Assembly (NCBI RefSeq): GCF_947090785.1
Contig: NZ_OX352320.1
Coordinates: forward strand, 2,232,001-2,296,000
Source of the DNA: Rheinheimera sp. MM224
Lineage (GTDB): Bacteria > Pseudomonadota > Gammaproteobacteria > Enterobacterales > Alteromonadaceae
Direction: 5' to 3'
Length of the DNA: 64,000 nt
The first letter of the stretch is position 1. Every line of letters begins with the position of its first letter. A program made the translations under genes and the position numbers. A model generated the notes under the pieces. That model was not told the origin of the DNA and did no database searches. It was given only the letters and a program-made list of their open reading frames with translations. Below, piece by piece: positions 16,455 to 23,973 of this stretch.

Positions 16455-17799
16455 CTTCTAATCGCCTGATTTGGTTTTTCAGAATAAGCGCCAACATCAC
16501 AGCAGCGCAGGATAAACCGACAATAATACCAATCCAGAAGCCATGAGCGCCCATCTTGGGCAAAATCCAGTCGGTTAAACCTAATACAGTGCCCAAACCA
16601 AAACCGATCGGCCAATAGGCAACAAAGGTGATAAAAAAGATAGGTTTGGTGTGTTTTAAGCCCCGTAAGGCACAAGCGGACACCACCTGTATCGCATCTG
16701 AAATCTGATAAAAGCACGCCAGTACTAAAATAGAGGTCGCCACAGCCAATACTGCAGGATCGGTAGAGTAGAGTGATGCCACTAAAAAACGACCGAAATA
16801 AGTGACCAGCGCTATGCCCACAGCCATCATCATCGCCAGTTGCACAGCGGTTGATACGGCTTTTTTCAGCTCCTGTACATCGTTACTGCCGACCAGATGA
16901 CCGACCCGTATCGTAGTTGCCATACCCATACTCATAGGCAACATAAAGACCAAGGCGCTGTAGTTATTAGCAATTTGATGACCGGCCACCACTATAGGGC
17001 CTAAATGCACAATCATCAGCGGGATAGAAGAGAACAAAGTCACTTCAAAAAATAGCGAAAAGGCGATAGGCGTACCTATAGCGATGATATGCCATAAATC
17101 TTTGCTATTGGGTTTCAGGTTGTCAGGCTTTTTCATATAAAGCGCTGTGCTACGGCTTCTGAAGGCGTAAATGGTGATGGCAATAAACATCGCCAGAAAG
17201 ACTAAAGACGTCGCCACACCACAACCTGCGCCGCCTAAAGCGGGCATACCCAACTTGCCATAAATAAACACATAGTTGGCCGGAATATTCACCAAAATAC
17301 CGACAAAGGCTATCCACATGGTGGCTTTGGTATTGCCTATGCCTTCAAACAGGTTACGGAAGATCATATAACCAGCAGCCGGATAAACTCCGTAGCTGAC
17401 ATACACCAGATAATCGACTGCTTTCTCTCGCAGGTTCTCTTCCATCGACAAATACTGCAGCGGCAGATGAATAAACTGCATAGCTATTACTATGACTGTC
17501 GCCAGCACCATCGCCAGATAAAAACCTTGCAACGCATTATGCGGAATAGCCTTATGGTTTTTCGCACCATAAAGCTGAGAAATAATAGGAGTCAGTGCCA
17601 GCAATAACCCCTGCAAGGTCAGAATAATGGGCAACCAAATGGCAGAAGCGACAGCAATAGCCGCCATATCCAGCGCGCTGACACGACCTGCCATAATAGT
17701 ATCAATAACAAACATCATGGTTTGGGTCAGTTGAGCCAGCATAATAGGGCCGGATAACTTCAGAATGGTTTTTGCTTCAAAGCGGGAAAAAGGTAACAT
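16411..17799 (-). CDS. MATE-family multidrug/toxin exporter (NorM type)
   Basis: A 462-aa inner-membrane protein with about 12 transmembrane segments in two homologous halves. It starts at the ATG giving MLPFSRFEAKTILKLSGPIM; an upstream in-frame extension of 37 codons runs into the divergent ribE promoter region and has no membrane character. The motif ANYVFIYGKLGMPALGGAGCG in helix 6 is typical of NorM-type Na+ or H+ antiporters that expel cationic drugs and dyes. It is divergent from ribE (58 bp between starts) and shares an operon with the DUF3080-like gene. Confidence 0.9.
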   Translation of the reverse strand: MLPFSRFEAKTILKLSGPIMLAQLTQTMMFVIDTIMAGRVSALDMAAIAVASAIWLPIILTLQGLLLALTPIISQLYGAKNHKAIPHNALQGFYLAMVLATVIVIAMQFIHLPLQYLSMEENLREKAVDYLVYVSYGVYPAAGYMIFRNLFEGIGNTKATMWIAFVGILVNIPANYVFIYGKLGMPALGGAGCGVATSLVFLAMFIAITIYAFRSRSTALYMKKPDNLKPNSKDLWHIIAIGTPIAFSLFFEVTLFSSIPLMIVHLGPIVVAGHQIANNYSALVFMLPMSMGMATTIRVGHLVGSNDVQELKKAVSTAVQLAMMMAVGIALVTYFGRFLVASLYSTDPAVLAVATSILVLACFYQISDAIQVVSACALRGLKHTKPIFFITFVAYWPIGFGLGTVLGLTDWILPKMGAHGFWIGIIVGLSCAAVMLALILKNQIRRLEDGKILQQQQATTFH

Positions 17800-17856
17800 A
17801 ACAACTCTTGTCAGACAGGCGAAAAAACGCCGTAAAGATAGCACAGCAGAGGTTTT

Positions 17857-18480
17857 ATGTTTACAGGAATAGTGCAGGCAAAAGTTAAAGTCAGTGAAAT
17901 CAGCGACCAAGAGCAGTTTCGTCGCCTAACTCTTGAAGTGCCGGTGCAGTTACTGCAAAACCTGGAGCGGGGCGCCAGTATCTCCATTAATGGCACTTGT
18001 TTAACGGCCACCGAATTCAGTCTGACTGAACCTTTAGGTTGGGTTAGCTTTGATGTGATTGACGAAACCTTAGTCAAAACTAACTTAGGTGCTTTAACTA
18101 GTGGCTCATTAGTGAACTTCGAGCGCTCTTTAACTTTTGGCCGTGAAATTGGTGGGCATTTGGTTTCTGGCCATGTGCATGGTACTGCGACTATTTTAGC
18201 TGTCACCCAAACTGGTGCGAACTGGCGGGTGGATATAGAGCTAAAGTCAGAGTTCAAACCTTATGTGCTCAGCAAAGGTTTTATCAGTATTGATGGCATC
18301 AGCCTGACAGTAGGTGAAGTGACAGCAAACAGCTTTAGCCTGCATTTAATACCTGAAACCCTGGAAGTCACCACTTTAGGCCAACGCAAAGCGGGTGACA
18401 GGGTCAATATCGAACTGGATCAGCAAACCGTGACCATAGTGGATACGGTAGAGCGTGTTCTCGCAGCAAAGTCTTTGTAG
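17857..18480 (+). CDS. ribE: Riboflavin synthase, alpha chain
   Basis: A 207-aa cytoplasmic enzyme that dismutates two 6,7-dimethyl-8-ribityllumazines to riboflavin. It has two tandem lumazine-binding beta-barrels: the canonical N-terminus MFTGIVQAKVKV, then GASISINGTCLTA, and the second repeat beginning near residue 98 with FKPYVLSKGFISIDGISLTV. No FMN riboswitch is visible in the 57 bp upstream. The stop TAG lies inside the GTAGGGG hairpin repeat, so the repeat both ends the reading frame and may end transcription. Confidence 0.95.
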   Translation: MFTGIVQAKVKVSEISDQEQFRRLTLEVPVQLLQNLERGASISINGTCLTATEFSLTEPLGWVSFDVIDETLVKTNLGALTSGSLVNFERSLTFGREIGGHLVSGHVHGTATILAVTQTGANWRVDIELKSEFKPYVLSKGFISIDGISLTVGEVTANSFSLHLIPETLEVTTLGQRKAGDRVNIELDQQTVTIVDTVERVLAAKSL

Positions 18481-18503
18481 GGGATGGGTTTATCCCATCC
18501 CGC
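18477..18503 (+). repeat. GTAGGGG hairpin repeat, copy 2 (supplies ribE stop)
   Basis: Arms GGGATGGG (18481-18488) and CCCATCCC (18494-18501) with loop TTTAT. The element from TGTAGGGG through CCCGC is identical over about 28 bases to the minus-strand copy at 41601-41628. Its TAG (18478-18480) is the ribE stop codon. Confidence 0.85.
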
Positions 18504-18520
18504 TGATGATGAGGTAAATC

Positions 18521-18721
18521 TTAGTAATACTGCTCATCTTCAGCGTCGATAAACACCTGCACTTTGTTATGCAGCTCATCTTTATGGGTTTGCACATGGA
18601 TTGGGTTGCAGCAATTGCTGCAATCTTCAATATCGTCCTGATCTTCGCCGCTGATATCCAACGTAATATGAGTGGGATGGCCACAGAAAGGGCAAAGAAT
18701 AGTTTTATGCAGTAAGTCCAT
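18521..18721 (-). CDS. CPXCG-motif cysteine-rich small protein
   Basis: A 66-aa soluble protein beginning MDLLHKTILCPFCG; the start is fixed by a strong GGAGG 4 bases upstream, which rules out the 11-codon in-frame extension. Two Cys pairs, CPFC (about 10-13) and CSNC (about 35-38), should bind zinc; the C-terminus is acidic (FIDAEDEQYY). It matches the CPXCG-motif family of small gammaproteobacterial proteins, whose role is unknown. It sits between ribE (convergent) and thrS (divergent). Confidence 0.85.
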   Translation of the reverse strand: MDLLHKTILCPFCGHPTHITLDISGEDQDDIEDCSNCCNPIHVQTHKDELHNKVQVFIDAEDEQYY

Positions 18722-18876
18722 AGATCCTCCGTTTGCCAATGCCTGTTGCAGCAAGCGCTGGCGACTGAATATCCGCGGGTCCTTCCGTTATTGAGCTCCA
18801 GTAAACTTCAGTGTAGGCGTTAAAGCAGCATCAGGCGAAGATAAGACCCATTTTTATGCCGCCGTTTTGTTCGTTG

Positions 18877-18906
18877 TTGCCGATAAAGCGCCGTATCGGT
18901 TATGAT
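18877..18906 (+). promoter_or_regulatory. Putative sigma-70 promoter of thrS
   Basis: TTGCCG (18877-18882) and TATGAT (18901-18906) are spaced by 18 bases. The spacer contains half of an inverted repeat CCGATA / TATCGG (18880-18885 / 18894-18899). Transcription would start near 18913, leaving a long leader before thrS. Confidence 0.5.
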
Positions 18907-18932
18907 GCAGCCGCTTTTTGTTAAAAACAGTC

Positions 18933-18979
18933 ACAACTACGTGTTGTACTGCTTTGTTCTACCGCTCGTAAGGTTGAAC
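18933..18979 (+). promoter_or_regulatory. Candidate ThrRS autoregulatory leader hairpins with CGU loops
   Basis: Stem 18956-18963 (GTTCTACC) pairs with 18972-18979 (GGTTGAAC) apart from one U-U mismatch. The 8-base loop GCTCGTAA contains CUCGUAA, the form of a tRNA-Thr(CGU) anticodon loop. A second hairpin, ACAAC (18933-18937) / GTTGT (18943-18947), has loop TACGT, also with CGU. In E. coli, threonyl-tRNA synthetase represses its own mRNA by binding such a loop; here the spacing to the start codon is longer, so the role is inferred. Confidence 0.4.
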
Positions 18980-19055
18980 CGCAAAAAACATTCCCTTAAA
19001 TTTAATTGAATCAACATGTGACCTTTGGTATAGGCCACCACTGTGAGGACTTATC

Positions 19056-20966
19056 ATGCCAGTTATTACTTTACCTGACGGTAGTCAGCGTTCATTTGAC
19101 GCCCCTTTATCTGTATTAGACGTTGCCAAAGACATAGGTCCTGGTTTAGCGAAAGCGACCATAGCCGGCAAAATCAATGGCCAGTTGGTAGACGCTTGTG
19201 AGCTGATCACTGAAGACGCTTCATTAAGCATTGTCACCGCCAAAGATCAGGAAGGACTGGAAATTATCCGTCACTCCTGCGCTCACTTATTAGGTCATGC
19301 TATTAAGCAGTTATGGCCCAATACCAAAATGGCGATTGGTCCTGTCATCGACAACGGCTTTTATTACGACGTTGATTTAGACCGTCCAATCAGCAGCGAT
19401 GATTTAGCTCAACTTGAAGAGCGCATGCTGCAACTGGCCAAAACCGAATATGACGTAGTGAAGAAAAAAGTAAGCTGGCAACAGGCTTATGACACCTTCG
19501 CTGCACGTGGCGAAAGCTACAAAATGGAAATCCTCGATCAGAGCGTCGCCAAAGACGATCAGCCGGGTTTATACCATCACGAAGAATACATCGACATGTG
19601 TCGTGGCCCACACGTGCCAAATATGCGTTTCTGCCAGCACTTTAAAGTGATGAAAGTGGCGGGCGCTTATTGGCGTGGTGACTCGAAAAACAAAATGTTG
19701 CAACGTGTATACGGCACGGCATGGGCAGATAAAAAGCAATTAGCTGCTTATTTACTGCAACTGGAAGAAGCGGAAAAGCGTGACCACCGTAAAATTGGTA
19801 AAGCTTTAGGTTTATTCCACTGGCAGGAAGAAGCACCAGGCATGGTGTTCTGGCACAACGACGGCTGGACTATTTTCCGCGAGCTGGAAACTTTTGTCCG
19901 TGAAAAGCTGGGCGAATACGATTACCAGGAAGTAAAAGGTCCATTTATGATGGACAAAGTGCTGTGGGAACGTTCAGGTCACTGGGAAAAGTACTCAGAC
20001 AATATGTTTGTCACCAGTTCTGAAAACCGTGATTACGCCATCAAGCCAATGAACTGTCCTGGCCATGTGCAAATCTTTAACCAGGGCTTAAAGTCGTACC
20101 GCGATTTACCGCTGCGTATGGCTGAGTTTGGTTGCTGTCACCGTAACGAGCCATCAGGTGGTTTACACGGCCTGATGCGGGTGCGTGGTTTTACTCAGGA
20201 TGACGCCCATATCTTCTGTACTGAAGATCAGGTTCAGGCTGAAGTATCGGCCTGTATCAAAATGGTATTTGACGTCTATAGCACTTTTGGTTTTAAAGAC
20301 GTGCAGGTGAAATTATCCACTCGTCCTGAAAAACGCATTGGTACTGACGAAATGTGGCACCGTGCTGAGCAGGGTTTAGCAGAAGCTTTGGATGCCAATG
20401 GCATAGCCTATGACCTGCAACCTGGTGAAGGTGCGTTTTATGGCCCTAAAATTGAATTTACTTTACACGATTGCTTAGGCCGCGCCTGGCAATGTGGTAC
20501 AGTGCAGCTCGATTTCGCTTTACCGGGTCGTTTAGGTGCAAGTTTTGTTGCTGAAGGCAACGACAGACAAGTACCAGTGATGATTCACCGTGCGATTTTG
20601 GGCTCGCTGGAGCGTTTTATCGGAATTCTGATTGAAGAATATGCAGGCTTTTTCCCAGCATGGTTGGCCCCAACTCAGGTTGTGGTGATGAATATTACCG
20701 ATAATCAGGCCGAATATGTGCAGGATTTAGTAAAAACTTTCAAATCTCATGGTATTAGAGCAATTTCTGACTTGAGAAATGAGAAGATAGGCTTTAAAAT
20801 CCGCGAGCACACGCTACAGCGAGTTCCTTATTTAGTGGTAGTCGGTGACAAAGAAGTTGAAGCCGGCGATATCGCGTTAAGAACACGGAAGGGCGAAGAC
20901 CTCGGAAAAATGAGTGTAAGCGACTTTGTAACCAAGTTGACCACTGAAATTAAAAACCGGGTCTAA
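19056..20966 (+). CDS. thrS: Threonyl-tRNA synthetase
   Basis: A 636-aa class II aminoacyl-tRNA synthetase, the usual length. The order is TGS domain (1-61, [14 protein letters not shown]), tRNA-SAD editing domain with [10 protein letters not shown] (about 72-82) and the [15 protein letters not shown] region, then the catalytic core with [11 protein letters not shown] (zinc Cys), [18 protein letters not shown] (motif 2) and motif 3 near [15 protein letters not shown], and a C-terminal anticodon-binding domain. Start ATG has GAGGA 8 bases upstream. It heads the conserved thrS-infC-rpmI-rplT cluster. Confidence 0.97.
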   Translation: MPVITLPDGSQRSFDAPLSVLDVAKDIGPGLAKATIAGKINGQLVDACELITEDASLSIVTAKDQEGLEIIRHSCAHLLGHAIKQLWPNTKMAIGPVIDNGFYYDVDLDRPISSDDLAQLEERMLQLAKTEYDVVKKKVSWQQAYDTFAARGESYKMEILDQSVAKDDQPGLYHHEEYIDMCRGPHVPNMRFCQHFKVMKVAGAYWRGDSKNKMLQRVYGTAWADKKQLAAYLLQLEEAEKRDHRKIGKALGLFHWQEEAPGMVFWHNDGWTIFRELETFVREKLGEYDYQEVKGPFMMDKVLWERSGHWEKYSDNMFVTSSENRDYAIKPMNCPGHVQIFNQGLKSYRDLPLRMAEFGCCHRNEPSGGLHGLMRVRGFTQDDAHIFCTEDQVQAEVSACIKMVFDVYSTFGFKDVQVKLSTRPEKRIGTDEMWHRAEQGLAEALDANGIAYDLQPGEGAFYGPKIEFTLHDCLGRAWQCGTVQLDFALPGRLGASFVAEGNDRQVPVMIHRAILGSLERFIGILIEEYAGFFPAWLAPTQVVVMNITDNQAEYVQDLVKTFKSHGIRAISDLRNEKIGFKIREHTLQRVPYLVVVGDKEVEAGDIALRTRKGEDLGKMSVSDFVTKLTTEIKNRV

Positions 20967-20993
20967 TTATTTTCACTCTTGGAGGAACATACT

Positions 20994-21536
20994 ATTAAAG
21001 TAGGAAAGAAAACTTTACCGGCGAACAGACCAAACCGTATTAACGAAGAAATCAACGTTAAAGAAGTACGCTTGTTAGGTCTGGAAGGTGAGCAATTAGG
21101 TGTAGTAATCACTTCAGAAGCTATTCGTTTAGCAGAAGAAGCAGGCGCTGACTTGGTAGAGATTAGCCCAACCGCTGAACCACCTGTTTGTAAGTTGATG
21201 GACTATGGTAAGTTCCTGTTTGAGAAAGGCAAAGCTGCTAAAGAGCAGAAGAAAAAGCAAAAACAGATCCAGATTAAGGAAATAAAATTCCGGCCTGGAA
21301 CTGATGAAGGCGATTACCAGGTAAAACTACGCAACCTGCGTCGCTTCATTGAAGAGGGTGACAAAGCTAAAGTAACGCTCCGCTACCGTGGTCGTGAAAT
21401 GGCGCATTTGGACATCGGCATTGAGATGCTTAACCGGATCAAAGAAGATATGACAGATATCGCTATCTGTGAATCTTTCCCAAGCCGCGTTGAGGGTCGC
21501 CAGATGGTCATGATGCTGGCCCCAAATAAGAAGTAA
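20994..21536 (+). CDS. infC: Translation initiation factor IF-3 (AUU start)
   Basis: A 180-aa protein, the same length as E. coli IF-3. The start is the rare codon ATT at 20994, 8 bases after a strong GGAGG (20981-20985): this gives [20 protein letters not shown], aligning with IF-3. An in-frame TTG at 20979 overlaps the ribosome site and would add an unrelated stretch, so it is rejected. IF-3 discriminates against non-AUG starts, so the AUU codon lets it repress its own synthesis, as known in enteric bacteria. Conserved motifs: [14 protein letters not shown] [14 protein letters not shown] and C-terminal [13 protein letters not shown]. It lies 27 bp after thrS. Confidence 0.96.
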   Translation: MKVGKKTLPANRPNRINEEINVKEVRLLGLEGEQLGVVITSEAIRLAEEAGADLVEISPTAEPPVCKLMDYGKFLFEKGKAAKEQKKKQKQIQIKEIKFRPGTDEGDYQVKLRNLRRFIEEGDKAKVTLRYRGREMAHLDIGIEMLNRIKEDMTDIAICESFPSRVEGRQMVMMLAPNKK

Positions 21537-21559
21537 TAAGAGCTTTCAAGCATAAGATA

Positions 21560-21586
21560 CGCCGCTTGAATAAAGCGGCGTTTTTT
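21560..21586 (+). terminator. Intrinsic terminator between infC and rpmI
   Basis: CGCCGCTT / AAGCGGCG forms a GC-rich 8-bp stem with a short loop, followed directly by six T. It lies inside the conserved ribosomal cluster, so it either ends the thrS-infC message or acts as a partial terminator or attenuator ahead of rpmI-rplT. Confidence 0.85.
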
Positions 21587-21633
21587 ATCGCCTTATTATT
21601 CGTTGTAATTTAAACAATGCGAGTTATTTAACT

Positions 21634-21831
21634 ATGCCAAAGATGAAAACCAACAAAGGTGCTGCAAAGCGCTTTAAAAAAACCGGCTCAGGCGGTTTTA
21701 AACGTAAGCAATCACATCTTCGCCACATTTTGACGAAGAAGTCTTCTAAGCGTAAGCGTCAGTTAGGTCCAAAAACGTTAGTTGCAAAAGTTGACGTGGC
21801 TGGTATCGCTCGTTGTCTGCCATACGCATAA
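21634..21831 (+). CDS. rpmI: 50S ribosomal protein L35
   Basis: A 65-aa, extremely basic protein starting [20 protein letters not shown], the L35 signature, with the later [15 protein letters not shown] motif. It is a component of the large ribosomal subunit. The upstream bases offer only a weak ribosome site (GCGAG 11 bases before ATG), consistent with the L20-mediated translational control known for the homologous E. coli gene, although I could not recognise the L20-binding pseudoknot here. rplT follows after 16 bp. Confidence 0.97.
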   Translation: MPKMKTNKGAAKRFKKTGSGGFKRKQSHLRHILTKKSSKRKRQLGPKTLVAKVDVAGIARCLPYA

Positions 21832-21847
21832 TATTAGGAGATTTTAA

Positions 21848-22207
21848 ATGCCAAGAGTAAAACGTGGTGTGACAGCTCGCGCTCGTCACAAGAAGGTCTT
21901 AAACCAGGCTAAAGGTTACTACGGTGCCCGCAGTCGTGTTTATCGTGTCGCTTTCCAGGCAGTTATTAAAGCTGGCCAATACGCTTACCGCGACCGTCGT
22001 CAACGTAAACGTCAATTCCGTCAACTGTGGATCGCGCGTATCAACGCTGCATCTCGTCAGAACGGTTTATCTTACAGCCGCTTCATCGATGGTCTGAAAA
22101 GAGCATCTGTTGAAATCGACCGTAAGATCCTGGCTGATATCGCTGTATACGACAAAGGCGCATTTGCTGCTTTAGTCGCTAAGGCAAAAGAAGCTTTAAC
22201 TGCTTAA
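21848..22207 (+). CDS. rplT: 50S ribosomal protein L20
   Basis: A 119-aa basic protein starting [18 protein letters not shown], with the typical [13 protein letters not shown] and [21 protein letters not shown] motifs. It binds 23S rRNA early in 50S assembly and, in E. coli, represses rpmI-rplT translation. A good AGGAG precedes the ATG by about 8 bases. It is the last gene of the cluster, with an intrinsic terminator 20 bp downstream. Confidence 0.97.
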   Translation: MPRVKRGVTARARHKKVLNQAKGYYGARSRVYRVAFQAVIKAGQYAYRDRRQRKRQFRQLWIARINAASRQNGLSYSRFIDGLKRASVEIDRKILADIAVYDKGAFAALVAKAKEALTA

Positions 22208-22225
22208 TTCTTTGAGCAGAGTAAA

Positions 22226-22250
22226 AGGCCACCTCCGGGTGGCTTTTTGT
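22226..22250 (+). terminator. Intrinsic terminator after rplT
   Basis: GCCACC / GGTGGC stem with a TCCG tetraloop, flanked by A and T runs (AAAAG before, TTTTTGTTTTTT after). Confidence 0.9.
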
Positions 22251-22769
22251 TTTTTAATGTTCGCAAAACTCCTTGCCAGCTCTCAATGACAGTATTGCTT
22301 TCCAGGAAGACCCGCGCTTTGCTGCTTGAAACCTATTTCTCATCCATCCATGCATTCTTATTCTCATCTGCGTAAAGTTTATCTTTAGTCGTTTTTCATT
22401 TTTGGTCTGAGTCATTTTTATCAAATTTGTAAGTTTCCCTATCAAAGTGACATTTCACTTTTATCGAATAGCTGAAAAAATATCATCTGAACTCCTGTAA
22501 AAAAGCGAGACTTCTAGGGTACTACTTATTATTCTCTTAGTTGAAATTGATAAAAAAGTGAGTTCCCTTTATCAAATTTTCATTTTTATCAATAGGAACC
22601 ACTAGTAAAGTCTGGTTTTTAATATTAAAGTGATAAAAATGATATGCTGGATATTGGCGTAGTGCAGTAAAACGGTTGTGGATATTTGCTATGAAAGAGT
22701 TGCTGTTTTTATCAAATAGTCCACTTTGAAGCTGTGTGAAGTTAAAATTTGTTACAAAAGGGAGGTTCC
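22251..22769. promoter_or_regulatory. AT-rich leader of the cellulose operon with reiterated TTTTTATCAAA-like motifs
   Basis: These 519 bp contain no credible gene. From 22415 on, a motif close to TTTTTATCAA recurs on both strands: 22415-22425, 22440-22446, 22459-22468, 22547-22557 (reverse), 22568-22576, 22583-22592, 22631-22641 (reverse) and 22707-22717. Two copies share the longer context TTCCC(TT)TATCAAA. The spacing is irregular. This suggests a cluster of binding sites for a regulator of the bcs operon, or an AT-rich silencer target. No c-di-GMP riboswitch core was recognised. Confidence 0.5.
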
Positions 22770-23180
22770 ATGGAAAATTATGATGATGTGCGGCAATTTA
22801 TCAACAAAGTAGGTGATCAGAATCTGAACTACCGCAGTTTTCAGACCAACACGCCTTCTTCCGGGCAGTCGAAGTGGCGCCTGATCAATCAGGTAGCCAA
22901 TTATACTCAGACGCTTTCAAATACTCAGCCCCAAAGTGTTCAGCCGTTGCGTTATTTAGAGCCACAGCATGCTGGCTCTCAGGCGGCTTTGCATTCAGAG
23001 CCACATATAGCTTTGCACTTAGCACAACAACAGGTCGGAGCTTCAAATCCTTTTCGTCGCCAGAAGGCTGACAGCGACGTTGCTCATTTGCACAGAAAGC
23101 CGCAACAGCAGCTAACAGCAGAAGATCAATCCACAAAAACAGATTCATTAGCCGCATTATTTTATCGGATTGCGTTATGA
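22770..23180 (+). CDS. BcsR/BcsP-like cellulose biosynthesis accessory protein
   Basis: A 136-aa soluble protein; ATG at 22770 follows GGAGG by 5 bases, so the longer TTG-started frame is rejected. Only the N-terminus carries a recognisable pattern, DDVRQFINKVG followed by NYRSF (about residues 4-22), like the short motif of BcsR/BcsP-type proteins encoded before bcsQ. The rest is Gln/Ser/His-rich and probably disordered. In E. coli BcsR partners BcsQ to position and stimulate the synthase. It is the first gene of the bcs operon and overlaps bcsQ by 4 bases (ATGA). The family call is tentative. Confidence 0.6.
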   Translation: MENYDDVRQFINKVGDQNLNYRSFQTNTPSSGQSKWRLINQVANYTQTLSNTQPQSVQPLRYLEPQHAGSQAALHSEPHIALHLAQQQVGASNPFRRQKADSDVAHLHRKPQQQLTAEDQSTKTDSLAALFYRIAL

Positions 23181-23959
23181 ATATTATTTGTGTCGGTTCC
23201 CCTAAGGGCGGAGTAGGCAAAACCACTATGGCCGCAAATCTTGCTTATGCAATTCAGCGTTTAGGCCACAAAGTTATAGCTATAGATTTTGATAATCAAA
23301 ACGCTCTCAGGCTGCATTTTGGCATGGCTTTAGCGGATCCTGCTGGTCATGCAACAGAGCTTGGAGAGCATGCAGACTGGAGCAGATTAGTACAGGAATC
23401 AGAGTCGGGAGTCCGGTATTTACCTTATGGGCGCGTTACTAGTTCGCAGATCACTTCCTACGAGCATTTGTTACGCACAGACCCAACTGCGATGGTGAAG
23501 CGTCTGGCCTCTTTTGCCCATCAGACTGAAGTTGTGATCGTCGCTGATTTACCACCTGGTCCCTCTGCAGCTTTGCAGGCTTTATCTTGCCTTGACCCTA
23601 TTATGATCAATGTACTGCTACCAGATGGGGCATCTCTGAGCGTATTGCCAGATATAGAGTCAGGTAAGTTTCATACAGAAAAGACAGAACAAAAAAATTA
23701 TTTTGTGCTGAATCAGGTAGATGTACGCAGTCAACTCAACCGTGACGTCACGCAATTTTTGAATGAAAGGTTAGGTTCATCTCTGCTGGGGATGGTACAT
23801 CGTGACGAAGCTGTGCCGGAAGCCAGCGCAAGTCAAATGTCTGTATTCAAATACGCTCAGGCTTCTTCGGTGACAACGGATATAGATTCAATAGCACGGA
23901 ATGTGCAACGGATGCTACCGAGACTGCAGGTGAGTGAATACAAAAAATTCAGTCGATAG
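23177..23959 (+). CDS. bcsQ: BcsQ, ParA/MinD-type ATPase for cellulose synthesis
   Basis: A 260-aa cytoplasmic P-loop ATPase. The deviant Walker A GSPKGGVGKTT is at residues 7-17, switch I-like AIDFDNQNALRLHFG near 36-50 and Walker B VVIVADLPPGPS near 118-129. BcsQ helps localise and assemble the cellulose secretion complex at the cell pole or membrane. It is translationally coupled to both neighbours: the ATGA overlap upstream, and its stop lies 14 bases before the bcsAB ATG. Length is typical (about 240-260 aa). Confidence 0.92.
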   Translation: MNIICVGSPKGGVGKTTMAANLAYAIQRLGHKVIAIDFDNQNALRLHFGMALADPAGHATELGEHADWSRLVQESESGVRYLPYGRVTSSQITSYEHLLRTDPTAMVKRLASFAHQTEVVIVADLPPGPSAALQALSCLDPIMINVLLPDGASLSVLPDIESGKFHTEKTEQKNYFVLNQVDVRSQLNRDVTQFLNERLGSSLLGMVHRDEAVPEASASQMSVFKYAQASSVTTDIDSIARNVQRMLPRLQVSEYKKFSR

Positions 23960-23973
23960 TGACAAGGGATGAC

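Larger units (their letters stand above)
18722..19055. other. Intergenic region and putative thrS leader
   Basis: These 334 bp hold no gene. They carry a good sigma-70 promoter for thrS (18877-18906) and a structured leader of roughly 140 bases before the thrS ATG, described separately. Confidence 0.6.

Noticed and set aside
17800..17910. N-terminal extension of the MATE exporter
   Set aside because: The 37 extra codons overlap the ribE start on the other strand, lack a ribosome site and do not fit the family N-terminus.
22254..22445. 63-codon minus-strand frame in the region after rplT
   Set aside because: No ribosome site, no recognisable protein features, and it overlaps the AT-rich motif region; treated as chance.
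22251..22769. c-di-GMP riboswitch ahead of the cellulose operon
   Set aside because: No GEMM-like conserved core or tetraloop-receptor pattern was found; the repeats look like DNA-binding motifs instead.
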